A stretch of DNA of 64,000 bases, from the NCBI RefSeq assembly GCF_010211765.1, contig NZ_PDWO01000014.1, positions 37,542 to 101,541 on the forward strand, written 5' to 3'. A program made the translations under genes and the position numbers. This stretch comes from Pseudoxanthomonas kaohsiungensis. Lineage in GTDB: Bacteria; Pseudomonadota; Gammaproteobacteria; Xanthomonadales; Xanthomonadaceae. Below the pieces are notes generated by a model that was given only the letters and a program-made list of their open reading frames with translations, did not search any database and was not told the origin of the DNA. Of the stretch, positions 54,932 through 64,000 are shown one piece after another; within the stretch, counting starts at the first letter, position 1; each line of letters opens with the position of its first letter.

Positions 54932-57412
54932 ATGCGCGTGGCGCTGGCTCGCGCGTGGCCGTGGCTGCGCTGGGGCACGGTGGCCGTGTTGCTGGCGGTG
55001 CTCGCCCTGGACCTGGCCTTTCCCCCGCCGCTGCCACGGGCGGGCCGGGGCGTCGCCACCGTCGTGACCGCGGCCGACGGTACCCCCTTGCGTGCGTTCG
55101 CCGACGGCGAGGGCGTGTGGCGGTATCCGGCTTCGGCCGACACCGTCTCGCCGCTGTACGTGCAGGCGTTGACCGGCTACGAAGACCGCTGGTTCGATTA
55201 CCACCCAGGCGTCAATCCGTTCGCCCTGGCGCGCGCCGCCGGCCAGTGGCTGCGCAGCGGCGATATCGTCTCCGGCGGCTCGACCCTGACCATGCAGGTC
55301 GCGCGCATCCTGGACGGGCGCGACACCCGCAGTGCCGGCGGCAAGCTGCTGCAGATGGCGCGCGCACTGCAGCTGGAGGCGCGGCTGTCGAAAGCGCAGA
55401 TCCTGCAGCTGTACCTGGAGCGCGCACCGTTCGGCGGCACCATCGAAGGCGTCGAGGCCGCCAGCTGGGCCTACCTGGGCAAGCCCGCCGCGCGGCTCTC
55501 GCATGCCGAGGCCGCGCTGCTGGCGGTGCTGCCGCAGGCACCGAGCCGCCTGCGACCGGACCGGCATCCGCAGGCGGCGCGGCGGGCGCGCGACAAGGTG
55601 CTGGCGCGGATGCAGGCGCTGGGCCACTGGACCGACGACGCGGTCGCCGATGCGCGGATCGAGCCGGTGGTCGCGCGCTCGCTGCGGCCACCGGTGCACG
55701 CCGCGCTGCTGGCGCAGCGCCTGCGCCAGGCGCACCCGCGTGCGCAGCGGATCGACACCACGCTCGACGCCCCGCTGCAGCGCGCCCTGGAAGAGCGCGT
55801 CTCCGCCTACTTCGCCGCGCTGCCACCGCGGACCTCGGCCGCGCTGCTGGTGGTGGACAACGCCACCATGCAGGCGCGCGCCTATGTCGGCTCGGTCGAG
55901 TTCGGCGACCGCGAACGGCTGGGGCATGTCGACATGGTCCGGGCGTGGCGCTCGCCGGGCTCGACGCTCAAGCCGTTCCTCTATGGCATGGCCCTGGACG
56001 ACGGCCTGGTCCATTCCGGCAGCCTGCTGGTGGATGCGCCGCAGGATTTCGGCGGCTACCGGCCGGGCAACTTCGGCGAAGCGTTCAACGGTCCGGTGAG
56101 CGCGGCCAGCGCGCTGCAGCTGTCGCTGAACGTGCCGGCGGTGGACCTGCTCGACCGGGTCGGACCGGCGCGCTTCGCCGCGCGGCTCGACCACGCCGGG
56201 ATCTCGCTGCGCTTCCCGCGCGGGGCACGGCCGAACCTGGCGCTGATCCTCGGTGGCACCGGCGTGCGCCTGGAGGACTTGGTCGGCGCCTACGCCGCCT
56301 TCCAGCGCCAGGGCGTGGCGGCGCAGGTGCGTTACACGCCCGCCGAGCCGCTGGTCGAACGGCGCCTGCTGTCGCCGGGCGCGGCCTGGATCGTGCGCGA
56401 GATCCTGCAGTCCAATCCGCGACCCGGCCAGGCCGGTGGCGTGTTCGACACCGGGTCGCGCCCGGCGGTGGCCTGGAAGACCGGCACCAGCTACGGCTTC
56501 CGCGACGCCTGGGCGGTCGGTGGCACCCGACGCTACACGGTCGGGGTCTGGATCGGGCGTCCGGACGGCACGCCCCTGCCGGGCCAGTACGGCGCGCTCA
56601 CCGCGCTGCCGTTGCTGCTGGAAACCATCGATGGCCTGCCGCGCGCGCCGGGCGATGCCGATCCGCTGCCGCGACCGGCCACGGTCGACGCGGTGGCCGT
56701 GTGCTGGCCGCTGGGCCTGGCGGCCGACGACACGCCCGCGCCGCTGTGCCGTCGCCGGCTCGATGCCTGGCGGCTGGACGGCAACGTGCCGCCGACCTTC
56801 GCCGAGCGTGATGCGCGCCTGTGGCATGCCGGGCGCGAGCGGTTCCAGGTCGATGCCGGCAGCGGCTTGCGGCTGTCCGCGGACTGCGCGCGCACGCATG
56901 CCGTGCATGACGTCGAGATCGCGCGCTGGCCGGCGCTGCTTTCGCCCTGGCTGCCGCGGGAGGACCGGCTCGCCTCGCGGCCGCCGCCGCTGTCGCCGGA
57001 CTGCGTCGCCGACGGGCGCGAGGCGGTGGAATCACTGCGCATCGACGGCATCGAAGAAGGCGCGACCCTGGCGCCGCCGCCCGGCAGCCGGCGCGGACTG
57101 CGCCTGCAGGTGCGCGCGCTGGGCACCGGCCAGCCGGTGCAGTGGCTGCTGGATGGCCGCGCGATCGCGCGCACCGAGGGCGGGCGCGGCTTCGGGCACG
57201 ACTACGCCCGCGCCGGTCGCGGCGGGCACGTGCTCACCGCGCTGGCCGACAGCGGCGCCTGGGCGCAGGTCCGCTTCCGCATCGCGGGTGTCGATGCCGG
57301 CGGGCAGGACGGGGTGGCCGAAGCCGCTGCCGGCGAGGCCGGTGGCGGCGTGGTCGCCAGCGGCGCGGGAGTCGCGCCGCGTCCGCAGGTGGATTCGCCG
57401 CGCGCGCGTTGA
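54932..57412 (+). CDS. pbpC: Penicillin-binding protein 1C
   Basis: This 826-residue bifunctional class A PBP is anchored by one helix (about 13-30). The GT51 transglycosylase has catalytic Glu84 in TGYEDRWFDYHPG. The transpeptidase has Ser344-Thr-Leu-Lys347, a SxN motif in QLSLNVP and the Lys516 KTGTS motif. The C-terminal biPBP_C domain (about 720-800) is the PBP1C mark. In E. coli pbpC is next to an alpha-2-macroglobulin gene; none is present here. The ATG at 54932 was chosen because it precedes the anchor helix; the frame is open far upstream through repeats. Confidence 0.92.
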   Translation: MRVALARAWPWLRWGTVAVLLAVLALDLAFPPPLPRAGRGVATVVTAADGTPLRAFADGEGVWRYPASADTVSPLYVQALTGYEDRWFDYHPGVNPFALARAAGQWLRSGDIVSGGSTLTMQVARILDGRDTRSAGGKLLQMARALQLEARLSKAQILQLYLERAPFGGTIEGVEAASWAYLGKPAARLSHAEAALLAVLPQAPSRLRPDRHPQAARRARDKVLARMQALGHWTDDAVADARIEPVVARSLRPPVHAALLAQRLRQAHPRAQRIDTTLDAPLQRALEERVSAYFAALPPRTSAALLVVDNATMQARAYVGSVEFGDRERLGHVDMVRAWRSPGSTLKPFLYGMALDDGLVHSGSLLVDAPQDFGGYRPGNFGEAFNGPVSAASALQLSLNVPAVDLLDRVGPARFAARLDHAGISLRFPRGARPNLALILGGTGVRLEDLVGAYAAFQRQGVAAQVRYTPAEPLVERRLLSPGAAWIVREILQSNPRPGQAGGVFDTGSRPAVAWKTGTSYGFRDAWAVGGTRRYTVGVWIGRPDGTPLPGQYGALTALPLLLETIDGLPRAPGDADPLPRPATVDAVAVCWPLGLAADDTPAPLCRRRLDAWRLDGNVPPTFAERDARLWHAGRERFQVDAGSGLRLSADCARTHAVHDVEIARWPALLSPWLPREDRLASRPPPLSPDCVADGREAVESLRIDGIEEGATLAPPPGSRRGLRLQVRALGTGQPVQWLLDGRAIARTEGGRGFGHDYARAGRGGHVLTALADSGAWAQVRFRIAGVDAGGQDGVAEAAAGEAGGGVVASGAGVAPRPQVDSPRAR

Positions 57413-57430
57413 GCGCCGTGCAGCCCCGGA

Positions 57431-57910
57431 TCAGTCGAGGTGCTCGAGCACGTAGTCGGCCGAGGACACCTTGAACTCGCCCGGGGCCTCGACGAACAGC
57501 TGGCGCACGACGCCGTCCTCGGCGTACAGTGCGAAGCGGCGCGCGCGGATGCCCATGCCGTAGCCGCTGGCGTCCATCTCCAGGCCCAGCGCCCTGGCCA
57601 GGTCGGCGTTGCCGTCGGAGACCAGCTGCAGGCCCTCGGGCGCGTCCAGCGACTTGCCCCAGGCCTGCATCACGAACGGGTCGTTGACCGCCATGCAGAC
57701 CACCTCGATGCCGCGATTGCGGAAATCCTCGAAGCGCGCGATGAACCCGGGCAGGTGCTTCTCCGAGCAGGTCGGGGTGAACGCGCCGGGCACGGCGAAC
57801 AGCAGCACCTTGCGGCCCTCGAACAGGGTCGGCGTGTCCACGCTCTCCACCCCGTTGCGGATGCGCTTGAGCACGACCTCGGGGATGCGGTCGCCGGTCT
57901 GGATGGTCAT
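57431..57910 (-). CDS. Peroxiredoxin, Prx5 type
   Basis: This 159-residue thiol peroxidase has the peroxidatic Cys48 in PGAFTPTCSEKHLPGF. The second cysteine (Cys72, VVCMAV) is in the position seen in atypical 2-Cys or glutathione/glutaredoxin-dependent Prx5 enzymes. VNDPFVMQAWGK and the conserved Arg in the C-terminal half fit the family. It is convergent with pbpC. The ATG at 57910 is preferred; a longer in-frame start adds 17 residues. Confidence 0.93.
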   Translation of the reverse strand: MTIQTGDRIPEVVLKRIRNGVESVDTPTLFEGRKVLLFAVPGAFTPTCSEKHLPGFIARFEDFRNRGIEVVCMAVNDPFVMQAWGKSLDAPEGLQLVSDGNADLARALGLEMDASGYGMGIRARRFALYAEDGVVRQLFVEAPGEFKVSSADYVLEHLD

Positions 57911-57998
57911 CGGGGTACTCCTGGAAGGAAGGGGGCCGGGCGTCGCCCGGTGGCTGAACACAGTCTAGCCGCCGGCGCGTTGCCGCCGCGTGGCGGCG

Positions 57999-58026
57999 CT
58001 TGAAAGCCGCCGGGCCGCGCCTATCT
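57999..58026 (+). promoter_or_regulatory. Heat-shock (sigma-32) promoter of hsp20
   Basis: CTTGAAA, a 14-base spacer and CCTATCT lie about 52 bases before the hsp20 start codon. The sigma-32 consensus is CTTGAAA and CCCATnT, so only one core position differs. This fits heat-induced expression of the small heat-shock protein. Confidence 0.8.
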
Positions 58027-58078
58027 CCCGGTCATCGCCGCGCGTTCCGCCGCGGCTTTCCCGAGCAAGGAGACCTCC

Positions 58079-58519
58079 ATGGCCATCGTCCGCTACAACC
58101 CCGTTTCCGGCCGCCACCTGCAGGATGAGTTCCGCCAGGTGTTCGAGCGCTTCTTCGGCGAGACCGGCGCCGATCCGTCCGACGTGGTGACCAGCCAGTG
58201 GGCGCCGCGCGTGGACATCCGCGAGGAGTCCGACCGCTTCGTCATCTTCGCCGACATCCCGGGCGTGGACCCGCAGGACATCGAGGTGCAGATGGACAAG
58301 GGCATCCTCACCCTCAAGGGCGAGCGCGCCGGCGAGGAAACCGAGGAAGGCAAGGGCTATTCGCGCCGCGAGCGCGCGTGGGGCGCCTTCCACCGCCGCT
58401 TCGCATTGCCCGACAGCGCCGACGCCGACGGCATCACCGCCAGCGGCCGCCACGGCGTGCTGCGCATCGACATCCCCAAGCGGCCGCAGGCCACGCCGCG
58501 CCGCATCCAGGTGCAGTAA
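58079..58519 (+). CDS. Small heat-shock protein, Hsp20 family
   Basis: This 146-residue alpha-crystallin-domain chaperone holds unfolding proteins. The domain spans about 40-135 with APRVDIREESDRFVIFADIPGVD and the GVLRIDIPK end. The C-terminal IxI/V-type tail is RRIQVQ. AAGGAGAC precedes the ATG. Expression is probably from the sigma-32-like promoter upstream. A DnaJ-like co-chaperone gene follows. Confidence 0.94.
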   Translation: MAIVRYNPVSGRHLQDEFRQVFERFFGETGADPSDVVTSQWAPRVDIREESDRFVIFADIPGVDPQDIEVQMDKGILTLKGERAGEETEEGKGYSRRERAWGAFHRRFALPDSADADGITASGRHGVLRIDIPKRPQATPRRIQVQ

Positions 58520-58543
58520 GCGCCGCGGGAGCAGCGATCGCCC

Positions 58544-58569
58544 GGTCCGTCCCGCACGCGGGACGGACC
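58544..58569 (+). terminator. Hairpin after hsp20
   Basis: A perfect 11-bp stem, GGTCCGTCCCG with CGGGACGGACC around CACG, lies 25 bases after hsp20. It is followed only by CCTTCG, so termination may be partial. A TAGAAT near 58611 could be a -10 for the next gene. Confidence 0.6.
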
Positions 58570-58700
58570 CCTTCGCCGCGGCGCGTTAGCGCCGGCGACG
58601 GTCGAAGGCCTAGAATCCGGCCCGTGGCGCCTGCGCCGCGGGCCGTCTTTCTTTCCGCCGCCACGCCTGCGTGGCGGCGCAGCCTGGCAGTGGTGAATCG

Positions 58701-59591
58701 ATGGAATTCAAGGACTATTACGCGATCCTCGGCGTCGAGCCCAGCGCCGGCGAAGCCGAGATCAAGTCGGCCTACCGCCGGCTGGCGCGCAAGTACCACC
58801 CGGACGTGAGCAAGGAGGCCGACGCCGAGGACCGCTTCAAGGCGATCGGCGAGGCCTACGAGGCGCTGCGCGACCCGCAGAAGCGCGCGGCCTACGACCA
58901 GCTGCGCGCGCGCGGCTACCGGCCCGGCCAGGAGTTCCACCCGCCGCCCGAGGGTTTCGGTGGCGGCGGCTTCGACTTCGACGAGATCTTCGGCGACATG
59001 GGCGGCCGCGGCGGCGCCCAGGGCGGCGGCTTCAGCGACTTCTTCGAGAGCCTGTTCGCGCGCCAGCGCGGCGCCGGCCCGCGCCCGGGCGCCGGCCCGC
59101 AGCCGCGCGGCGATACCCGCGCCAAGCTGGCGGTGCCGCTGGAAGCGGTCTACCGCGGCGACAGCGTGCGGATCAACCTCAACGGCCGCCAGCTCGAGGT
59201 GAAGGTGCCCAAGGGCATCCGCGCCGGCCAGGCGATCCGGCTGGGCGGGCAGGGCCAGGGCGGAGGCAACCTCCTGCTCGAGATCGAGTACCTGGCCCAT
59301 CCGCAGTTCGAGGTGGACGGCCGCAACATCCTCTACACCCTGCCGCTGCCGGCCTGGCAGGCGGCGCTGGGGACCACGGTCAGCGTGCCCACCCTGGGCG
59401 GCGCGGTGGAGCTGAAGATCCCGGCCGGTTCCGATGCCGGGCGCAAGCTGCGCCTGCGTGGGCGCGGCCTGCCCGGCGCGCAGCCGGGCGACCAGATCGT
59501 GGAGCTGGAAGTGCAGGCGCCGGCGCCGGCCAGCGAGGCGCAGCGGCAGGCCTACCGGGAACTGGCCGAAGCGTTCGGCGACGACGCCTGA
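58701..59591 (+). CDS. cbpA: DnaJ-like co-chaperone CbpA
   Basis: This 296-residue class II J-protein has a J domain (about 4-68) with His33-Pro34-Asp35, a Gly/Phe-rich linker (about 80-125), and two C-terminal substrate-binding beta domains. The zinc-finger cysteines of DnaJ are absent. It stimulates DnaK and may bind curved DNA, as in E. coli. The ATG at 58701 begins MEFKDYYAILGV. No cbpM modulator gene follows. Confidence 0.92.
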   Translation: MEFKDYYAILGVEPSAGEAEIKSAYRRLARKYHPDVSKEADAEDRFKAIGEAYEALRDPQKRAAYDQLRARGYRPGQEFHPPPEGFGGGGFDFDEIFGDMGGRGGAQGGGFSDFFESLFARQRGAGPRPGAGPQPRGDTRAKLAVPLEAVYRGDSVRINLNGRQLEVKVPKGIRAGQAIRLGGQGQGGGNLLLEIEYLAHPQFEVDGRNILYTLPLPAWQAALGTTVSVPTLGGAVELKIPAGSDAGRKLRLRGRGLPGAQPGDQIVELEVQAPAPASEAQRQAYRELAEAFGDDA

Positions 59592-59598
59592 GCGTGGC

Positions 59599-59988
59599 TC
59601 AGGCGTCCGGCTGCACGGCCGCTTTGTCGCCGAGCAGCCGGCCGATCACGTCCGACAGGTCCGATTCGGAGAACGGCTTGGTCAGGTAGGCGCGGGCGCC
59701 CTGGCGCATGCCCCACATGCGGTCGGTGTCCTGGTCCTTGGTGGTGACCAGCACCACCGGGATGTCGCGCGTGGTGCTTTCGCGGCTGAGCGTGCGCGTG
59801 GCCTGGAACCCGTTGAGGTTGGGCATCACCACGTCCATCAGGATCAGGTCGGGCAGTTCGGCCTTGGCCACCTCGACGCCTGCGGCGCCGTCTTCGGCGG
59901 TGAGGGTCTGGTGCCCCAGTTTTTCGACGATGCGCTGGATCCCCATGAGCTGGGATGGCGAATCGTCCACGATCAGGATGCGTGCCAT
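59599..59988 (-). CDS. PilH-like single-domain response regulator
   Basis: This 129-residue receiver domain has acidic pocket Asp8/Asp9, phosphoacceptor Asp52 (LMDVVMPNLNG) and Lys104 (YLTKPFSE). The MARILIVDDSPSQL start and the TTKDQDTDRMWGMRQGARAY region closely fit PilH of the Chp twitching-motility system. No pilG, pilI, pilJ or chpA is near, so it is an orphan here and may be a PilH paralogue. It is convergent with cbpA, seven bases apart. Confidence 0.82.
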   Translation of the reverse strand: MARILIVDDSPSQLMGIQRIVEKLGHQTLTAEDGAAGVEVAKAELPDLILMDVVMPNLNGFQATRTLSRESTTRDIPVVLVTTKDQDTDRMWGMRQGARAYLTKPFSESDLSDVIGRLLGDKAAVQPDA

Positions 59989-60109
59989 GGTGCGTCCCCG
60001 GTGTTTTCCCCTACGCCGGAGTGTAGTGCCTGTGTGAAGGCGCTGGAAGCCTCCCTTGCCGCGTGGCCGCGAAGCTTGACCGCGCGCACATTGCGCGGGC
60101 GGGTGGGGC

Positions 60110-60931
60110 CTAGCAGTCGTCCGACCGGCCGGTGGCGTAACGCAGGCCGCGCAGCAGGTGCTCGCGGAACACGGGGTCCGCGTACAGGGCCGGGTCGTGG
60201 CCCAGGCCGGTGTACCAGGCGCGCCCACCTGCCGCGGCTTGGCACCAGGCGATCGGATGGTCGCTGCCCATCGTGCCGCCGGCATAGCCCGATTCGTCCA
60301 CCGTGGCGATCACCTCCACCGCCGGGCGCGGGTTGCGCCGGTAGTTGTACAGCTCGTCGGTGACCTGCCAGCGCTGCAGCCCGCCGGGGCCGCGGCCGGA
60401 TTCGAAGCGGACCGGCGCCGTCTGCAGCCCCGGCGGATGGTTCTTGAACCAGGCGCCGACTAGGTCGCCGTACCACGGCCACTGCTTGTGGGTGTCGGCG
60501 GCCGAATGCACGCCCATGAAGCCGCCGCCGCCGGCGATGTAGCGCTGGAATGCCGCCTGCTGCGCGGCATCGAGCACGTCGCCGGTGGTGTTGGCGAACA
60601 CCACCGCGTCGAAGCGCGCCAGCGAGGCGTCCTCGAACAGCTCCGGGTCTTCGCTGTGGACCACATCCAGTCCCGCCTGCGCGGCGAGCGCGCGCAGCGT
60701 GTCCACCGCCTGCGGGATCGAGTCATGGCGCCATCCGCGGGTGCGGGTGAACACGAGGATCGCCTGCGGCGGGGTGATGGCGGCCGGGTGCGGCGACGCG
60801 GAGCCGGATTGTGCCGGGGCAGGCGCAGCGGAAGCGGCAGGCGAGACGGGAGTGGCGGTGCCGGGCACGGCGGCGGCGAGGAGCAGGGCGGCGCAGGCGA
60901 GGGCGCTCAGGCGAAGATGCAGGCGTGTCAT
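60110..60931 (-). CDS. Exported ThuA-domain protein
   Basis: This 273-residue protein has a signal peptide (about 1-26), an Ala/Pro linker, and a ThuA domain (about 60-270) of the class I amidotransferase-like fold. ILVFTRTRGWRHDSIPQAV, GGGGFMGVHSAADT and ARAWYTGLGHDPALY-type motifs are typical. The fold has no clear nucleophile cysteine. ThuA in rhizobia is linked to trehalose use, but exported forms are usually tied to sugar degradation without a defined reaction. It is divergent from a GH16 glucanase. Confidence 0.84.
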   Translation of the reverse strand: MTRLHLRLSALACAALLLAAAVPGTATPVSPAASAAPAPAQSGSASPHPAAITPPQAILVFTRTRGWRHDSIPQAVDTLRALAAQAGLDVVHSEDPELFEDASLARFDAVVFANTTGDVLDAAQQAAFQRYIAGGGGFMGVHSAADTHKQWPWYGDLVGAWFKNHPPGLQTAPVRFESGRGPGGLQRWQVTDELYNYRRNPRPAVEVIATVDESGYAGGTMGSDHPIAWCQAAAGGRAWYTGLGHDPALYADPVFREHLLRGLRYATGRSDDC

Positions 60932-61109
60932 GCCGTCAGGGTAAGTCGCCCACGCTGCGTTCTCCAGACGGACCCGTGTGCGCGGCGCTGGTGCGGGATC
61001 GGCGGCGCACGTGGCCGGGCCGTCCCGCTTCGCCCCGCCGCGGCGACACCGGCGCGCGCGCTGCCTAGAATCGGTCCGCCGCATCGTCGCGGCAGGGGAG
61101 GGGGACGCG

Positions 61110-61970
61110 ATGGAGGAGGGATCGGGATGGGGCCGGGGCAAGGCCACGGCGGTGCTGGTCGCGCTCCTGGCGCTGGCGGTGCCGCTGGCCCATGCCGGCG
61201 AAGCGGAGGCGCGCCCCACGCAGGGTCGGACGTGGACGTTCGCGGACACGCCGTCGTGGCAGGACGAGTTCGACCAGCCCGGCCTGCCCGATCCGACGAA
61301 GTGGGGCTACGACCTCGGCGGCAAGGGCTGGGGCAACCAGGAGCTGCAGCACTACACCGACCAGCTGGCCAACGCCTTCGTCGAGGACGGCGTGCTGGCG
61401 ATCGTCGCGCGCCGCTTCAAGCGCGCCGGCAAGACCACCTACACCTCCGCGCGGCTGGTCTCGCGCGGCAAGGGCGACTTCCAGTACGGGCGCATCGAGT
61501 TCCGCGCGCGGCTACCGGTCGGGCGCGGCACCTGGGGCGCACTGTGGATGCTGCCGACCGAGAACCGCCACGGCGGCTGGCCGCATTCGGGCGAGATCGA
61601 CATCATGGAGCACGTCGGCCACGACCCCGGCCAGGTGCACGTGACCGTGCATACCCAGGCCTACAACCACACGATCAAGACCCAGCGCGGCAAGCAGGCG
61701 CACGTCGCCGACCACGCCACGAAGTTCCACCGCTACCGCGTGGACTGGACCCCGGACTGGATCCGCGGCTACATCGACGACGCGCCGGTGTTCGAGTTCG
61801 CCAACGAAGGCACCGGCCCGGATGCCTGGCCGTTCGACCAGCCGTTCCACCTGCTGATGAACCTCGCCGTGGGCGGCACCTGGGGCGGCGCGCAGGGCGT
61901 GGACGACGCCGCGTTTCCGGCCTGGATGGAAGTCGACTACGTGCGGGTGTACCCGCTGCTGCAGCCCTGA
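61110..61970 (+). CDS. Secreted GH16 beta-glucanase (laminarinase type)
   Basis: This 286-residue exported glycoside hydrolase has a signal peptide (about 8-30) and a single GH16 jelly-roll. The catalytic motif is Glu162-Ile-Asp164-Ile-Met-Glu167 (GEIDIMEH), the form with Met typical of bacterial laminarinases and lichenases. GGKGWGNQELQHYT at the N-terminal side is also characteristic. It likely cuts 1,3-beta- or 1,3-1,4-beta-glucans, such as fungal walls. GGCAGGGGAGGGGG precedes the ATG at 61110. Confidence 0.92.
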   Translation: MEEGSGWGRGKATAVLVALLALAVPLAHAGEAEARPTQGRTWTFADTPSWQDEFDQPGLPDPTKWGYDLGGKGWGNQELQHYTDQLANAFVEDGVLAIVARRFKRAGKTTYTSARLVSRGKGDFQYGRIEFRARLPVGRGTWGALWMLPTENRHGGWPHSGEIDIMEHVGHDPGQVHVTVHTQAYNHTIKTQRGKQAHVADHATKFHRYRVDWTPDWIRGYIDDAPVFEFANEGTGPDAWPFDQPFHLLMNLAVGGTWGGAQGVDDAAFPAWMEVDYVRVYPLLQP

Positions 61971-62007
61971 TGGCGTCCCCTGCGTGTCCCATCGCGGCTC
62001 GGCCCTT

Positions 62008-62182
62008 GTAGGAGCCGGGCTCGCCCGCGACACGACGCCCTCGGCACAGGCGACGCCCCGGAATCCCGACGCCCGGGTCTGCACTTGTAGGAGCCGGGCT
62101 CGCCCGCGACACGACGCCGTCGGCACAGGCGACACCCCCGGAATTCCGACCCCCGTGTCGCCAGCAAGCCGGGGCTCCTGCA
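62008..62182. repeat. GTAGGAGCC repeats after the GH16 gene
   Basis: Two direct copies of GTAGGAGCCGGGCTCGCCCG, followed by CGACACGACGCC and CACAGGCGACRCC, lie at 62008 and 62087 (79-bp offset). A degenerate inverted half (GGGGCTCCTGC) is near 62171-62182. This is the same head as the repeats at 54.4 kb. They precede the 21-bp array in the same convergent gap. Confidence 0.8.
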
Positions 62183-62245
62183 AACGCCACCGTCGTCGGT
62201 AACCCGACCCAGCCGGTCACCGCCCCGGACGCAAGGCTGCGTGGC

Positions 62246-62688
62246 TTGCGCGCAAGCCCCAGAGCCTTGCGCGCAGACCGGAAAGTCTTGCGCGCAATGT
62301 CGGAAGGGTTGCGCGCAAGCCGAAAAGCCTTGCGCGCAAGGTCCGGAAGGGGGCGCGCAAGCCAAAAATCCCCATTCACAAGGCTCGCGCCCTTGCGCAC
62401 AAGCCGCGGAGCCTTGCGATTGCAATGCCTGGAGCCTTGCGCGCACCGCCACGGGGGCGACCGCAAGGCTTTCTGCCTTGCGCGCAAGCCGTCGAGCCCT
62501 GCGCGCGAGGCTTTTTGCCTTGCGATCGCAAGGCTCCAGCCTTTGCGCCCGGGCTTCCAGGCTTGCGCGCAAGGCCGGGAGCCTTGCGGCTGGAGCTTTT
62601 TGCCTTGCGCGCAGACCTCGGAACCTTGCGCGCAAGCCCCGGAGCGTCGCGCATAAGCCGGAGCGCATCGCCCGCGAGGCTCCAGGCG
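62246..62688. repeat. Tandem array of about 21 degenerate 21-bp units built on TTGCGCGCAA
   Basis: The consensus unit is TTGCGCGCAAGCC, then about five variable bases and GCC. Unit starts read at 62246, 62267, 62288, 62309, 62330, 62351, 62372, 62393, 62414, 62437, then 62478, 62499, 62520, 62542, 62563, 62584, 62605, 62626, 62647 and 62668. Nearly all steps are 21; the 41-base step at 62437 probably hides two units. The 10-bp core is a perfect palindrome. Because 21 is seven codons, several frames on both strands are open with heptapeptide periodicity, but none has a convincing start or ribosome site. It lies between convergent genes. Confidence 0.88.
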
Positions 62689-62745
62689 CCGATTGCTGGC
62701 CCCGGAACCCCGCATCCGCGACCGGGATTCCGGCGTGCGGCCCCC

Positions 62746-63747
<1,002 letters not shown>

Positions 63748-63873
63748 GGTCCGGGCTCCGTCCCGGCGGGGGCCGGGCTGCATGCCCTGATTCTTGCTGG
63801 TGGGGCGGGAGATGCAAAGGGTCGGGAGCGAGGGGGGGCAGGGCCGACGCCCTCGTATTGGATATCGTGGCCC

Positions 63874-64000
63874 TGACCTGCCGGGTGATTTTCGGACCAG
63901 TTGAAAGTTGAGAGGATGGCTCCCGACAGAGCGAGGAGCCCATGCGCAAGTCCCGATTCACCGAAGACCAGATGGTCAAGATCCTCCGCGAGGCCGACAA
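63874..64000 (+). mobile_element. Left end of an IS3-family insertion sequence
   Basis: The likely left terminal repeat starts at TGACCTGCCGGGTGATTTTC (63874), 68 bases before a transposase OrfA start codon. Ends beginning TGACCTGCC with a short leader to OrfA are typical of the IS407-like group of IS3. The element runs out of the window, so the right end and any target duplication cannot be seen. Confidence 0.65.
63942..64000 (+). CDS. IS3-type transposase OrfA, N-terminal fragment
   Basis: Only the first 19 full codons and part of the next are in the window: MRKSRFTEDQMVKILREAD. This is the start of the helix-turn-helix OrfA found in IS3 elements, which binds the terminal repeats; OrfB, the DDE part, would follow by a -1 frameshift. 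GAGGAGCCC precedes the ATG. Confidence 0.8.
   Translation, partial: MRKSRFTEDQMVKILREAD

Noticed and set aside
62246..62688. CRISPR array
   Set aside because: The period is only 21 bp with no unique spacers, the repeated part is a short palindrome that drifts, and no cas gene is present.

Overview
The window is about 64 kb of GC-rich chromosome from a gammaproteobacterium of the Xanthomonadaceae (Lysobacter / Luteimonas / Pseudoxanthomonas type). The assignment rests on several features: the initiator-tRNA-rimP-nusA-infB-rbfA-truB-rpsO-pnp order, a fused HisB that has lost its zinc cysteines, a fused HisIE, methionine synthase split over two genes, and abundant GTAG-headed palindromic repeats. 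No plasmid or phage backbone is visible. The only mobile-element gene is the first 20 codons of an IS3-type transposase at the right edge.

Layout. 1-8.2 kb: the 3' part of the complex I operon (end of nuoG, then nuoHIJKLMN) with a terminator. 8.4-18.0 kb: an initiator tRNA with its own promoter, then the translation/RNA-decay cluster ending in pnp and a strong terminator. 18.1-31.9 kb: a stretch rich in histidine genes: an FNR-type regulator, hisS, an enlarged MIO-type ammonia-lyase (HutH-like), a membrane diguanylate cyclase, and a nine-gene operon led by a TrpR-like regulator and carrying hisGDCBHAFI. An 11-base-arm AT-rich palindrome just upstream of this operon is the likely operator. 32-39.6 kb: a secreted phosphoesterase and, on the minus strand, two amino-acid permeases, the methionine-salvage genes mtnB-mtnD-mtnC and an EamA transporter. 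39.8-48 kb: a Nudix protein, serA divergent from a D-2-hydroxyglutarate-dehydrogenase-like flavoprotein, a secreted DUF2388/DUF4105-like pair, efpL and a short-chain dehydrogenase. 48-54 kb: split metH with a SahR-like regulator-methyltransferase, and an acyl-CoA dehydrogenase. 54-64 kb: pbpC, a peroxiredoxin, an Hsp20/CbpA chaperone pair with a sigma-32-like promoter, an orphan PilH-like regulator, a ThuA protein, a GH16 glucanase, an AcuI-like reductase and the IS end.

The unusual DNA lies between genes. At 62.25-62.69 kb there are about 21 units of a 21-bp repeat built on the palindrome TTGCGCGCAA, with a period of two helical turns. At 45.9-46.35 kb there are five 69-bp paired GTAG repeats on a 92-bp period, the first overlapping a stop codon. 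At 42.02-42.13 kb there is a compact element that folds as a three-way junction. At 54.4-54.8 kb there is a 164-bp sequence duplicated at a 189-bp offset. No CRISPR array, toxin-antitoxin module or recognisable defence system was found.
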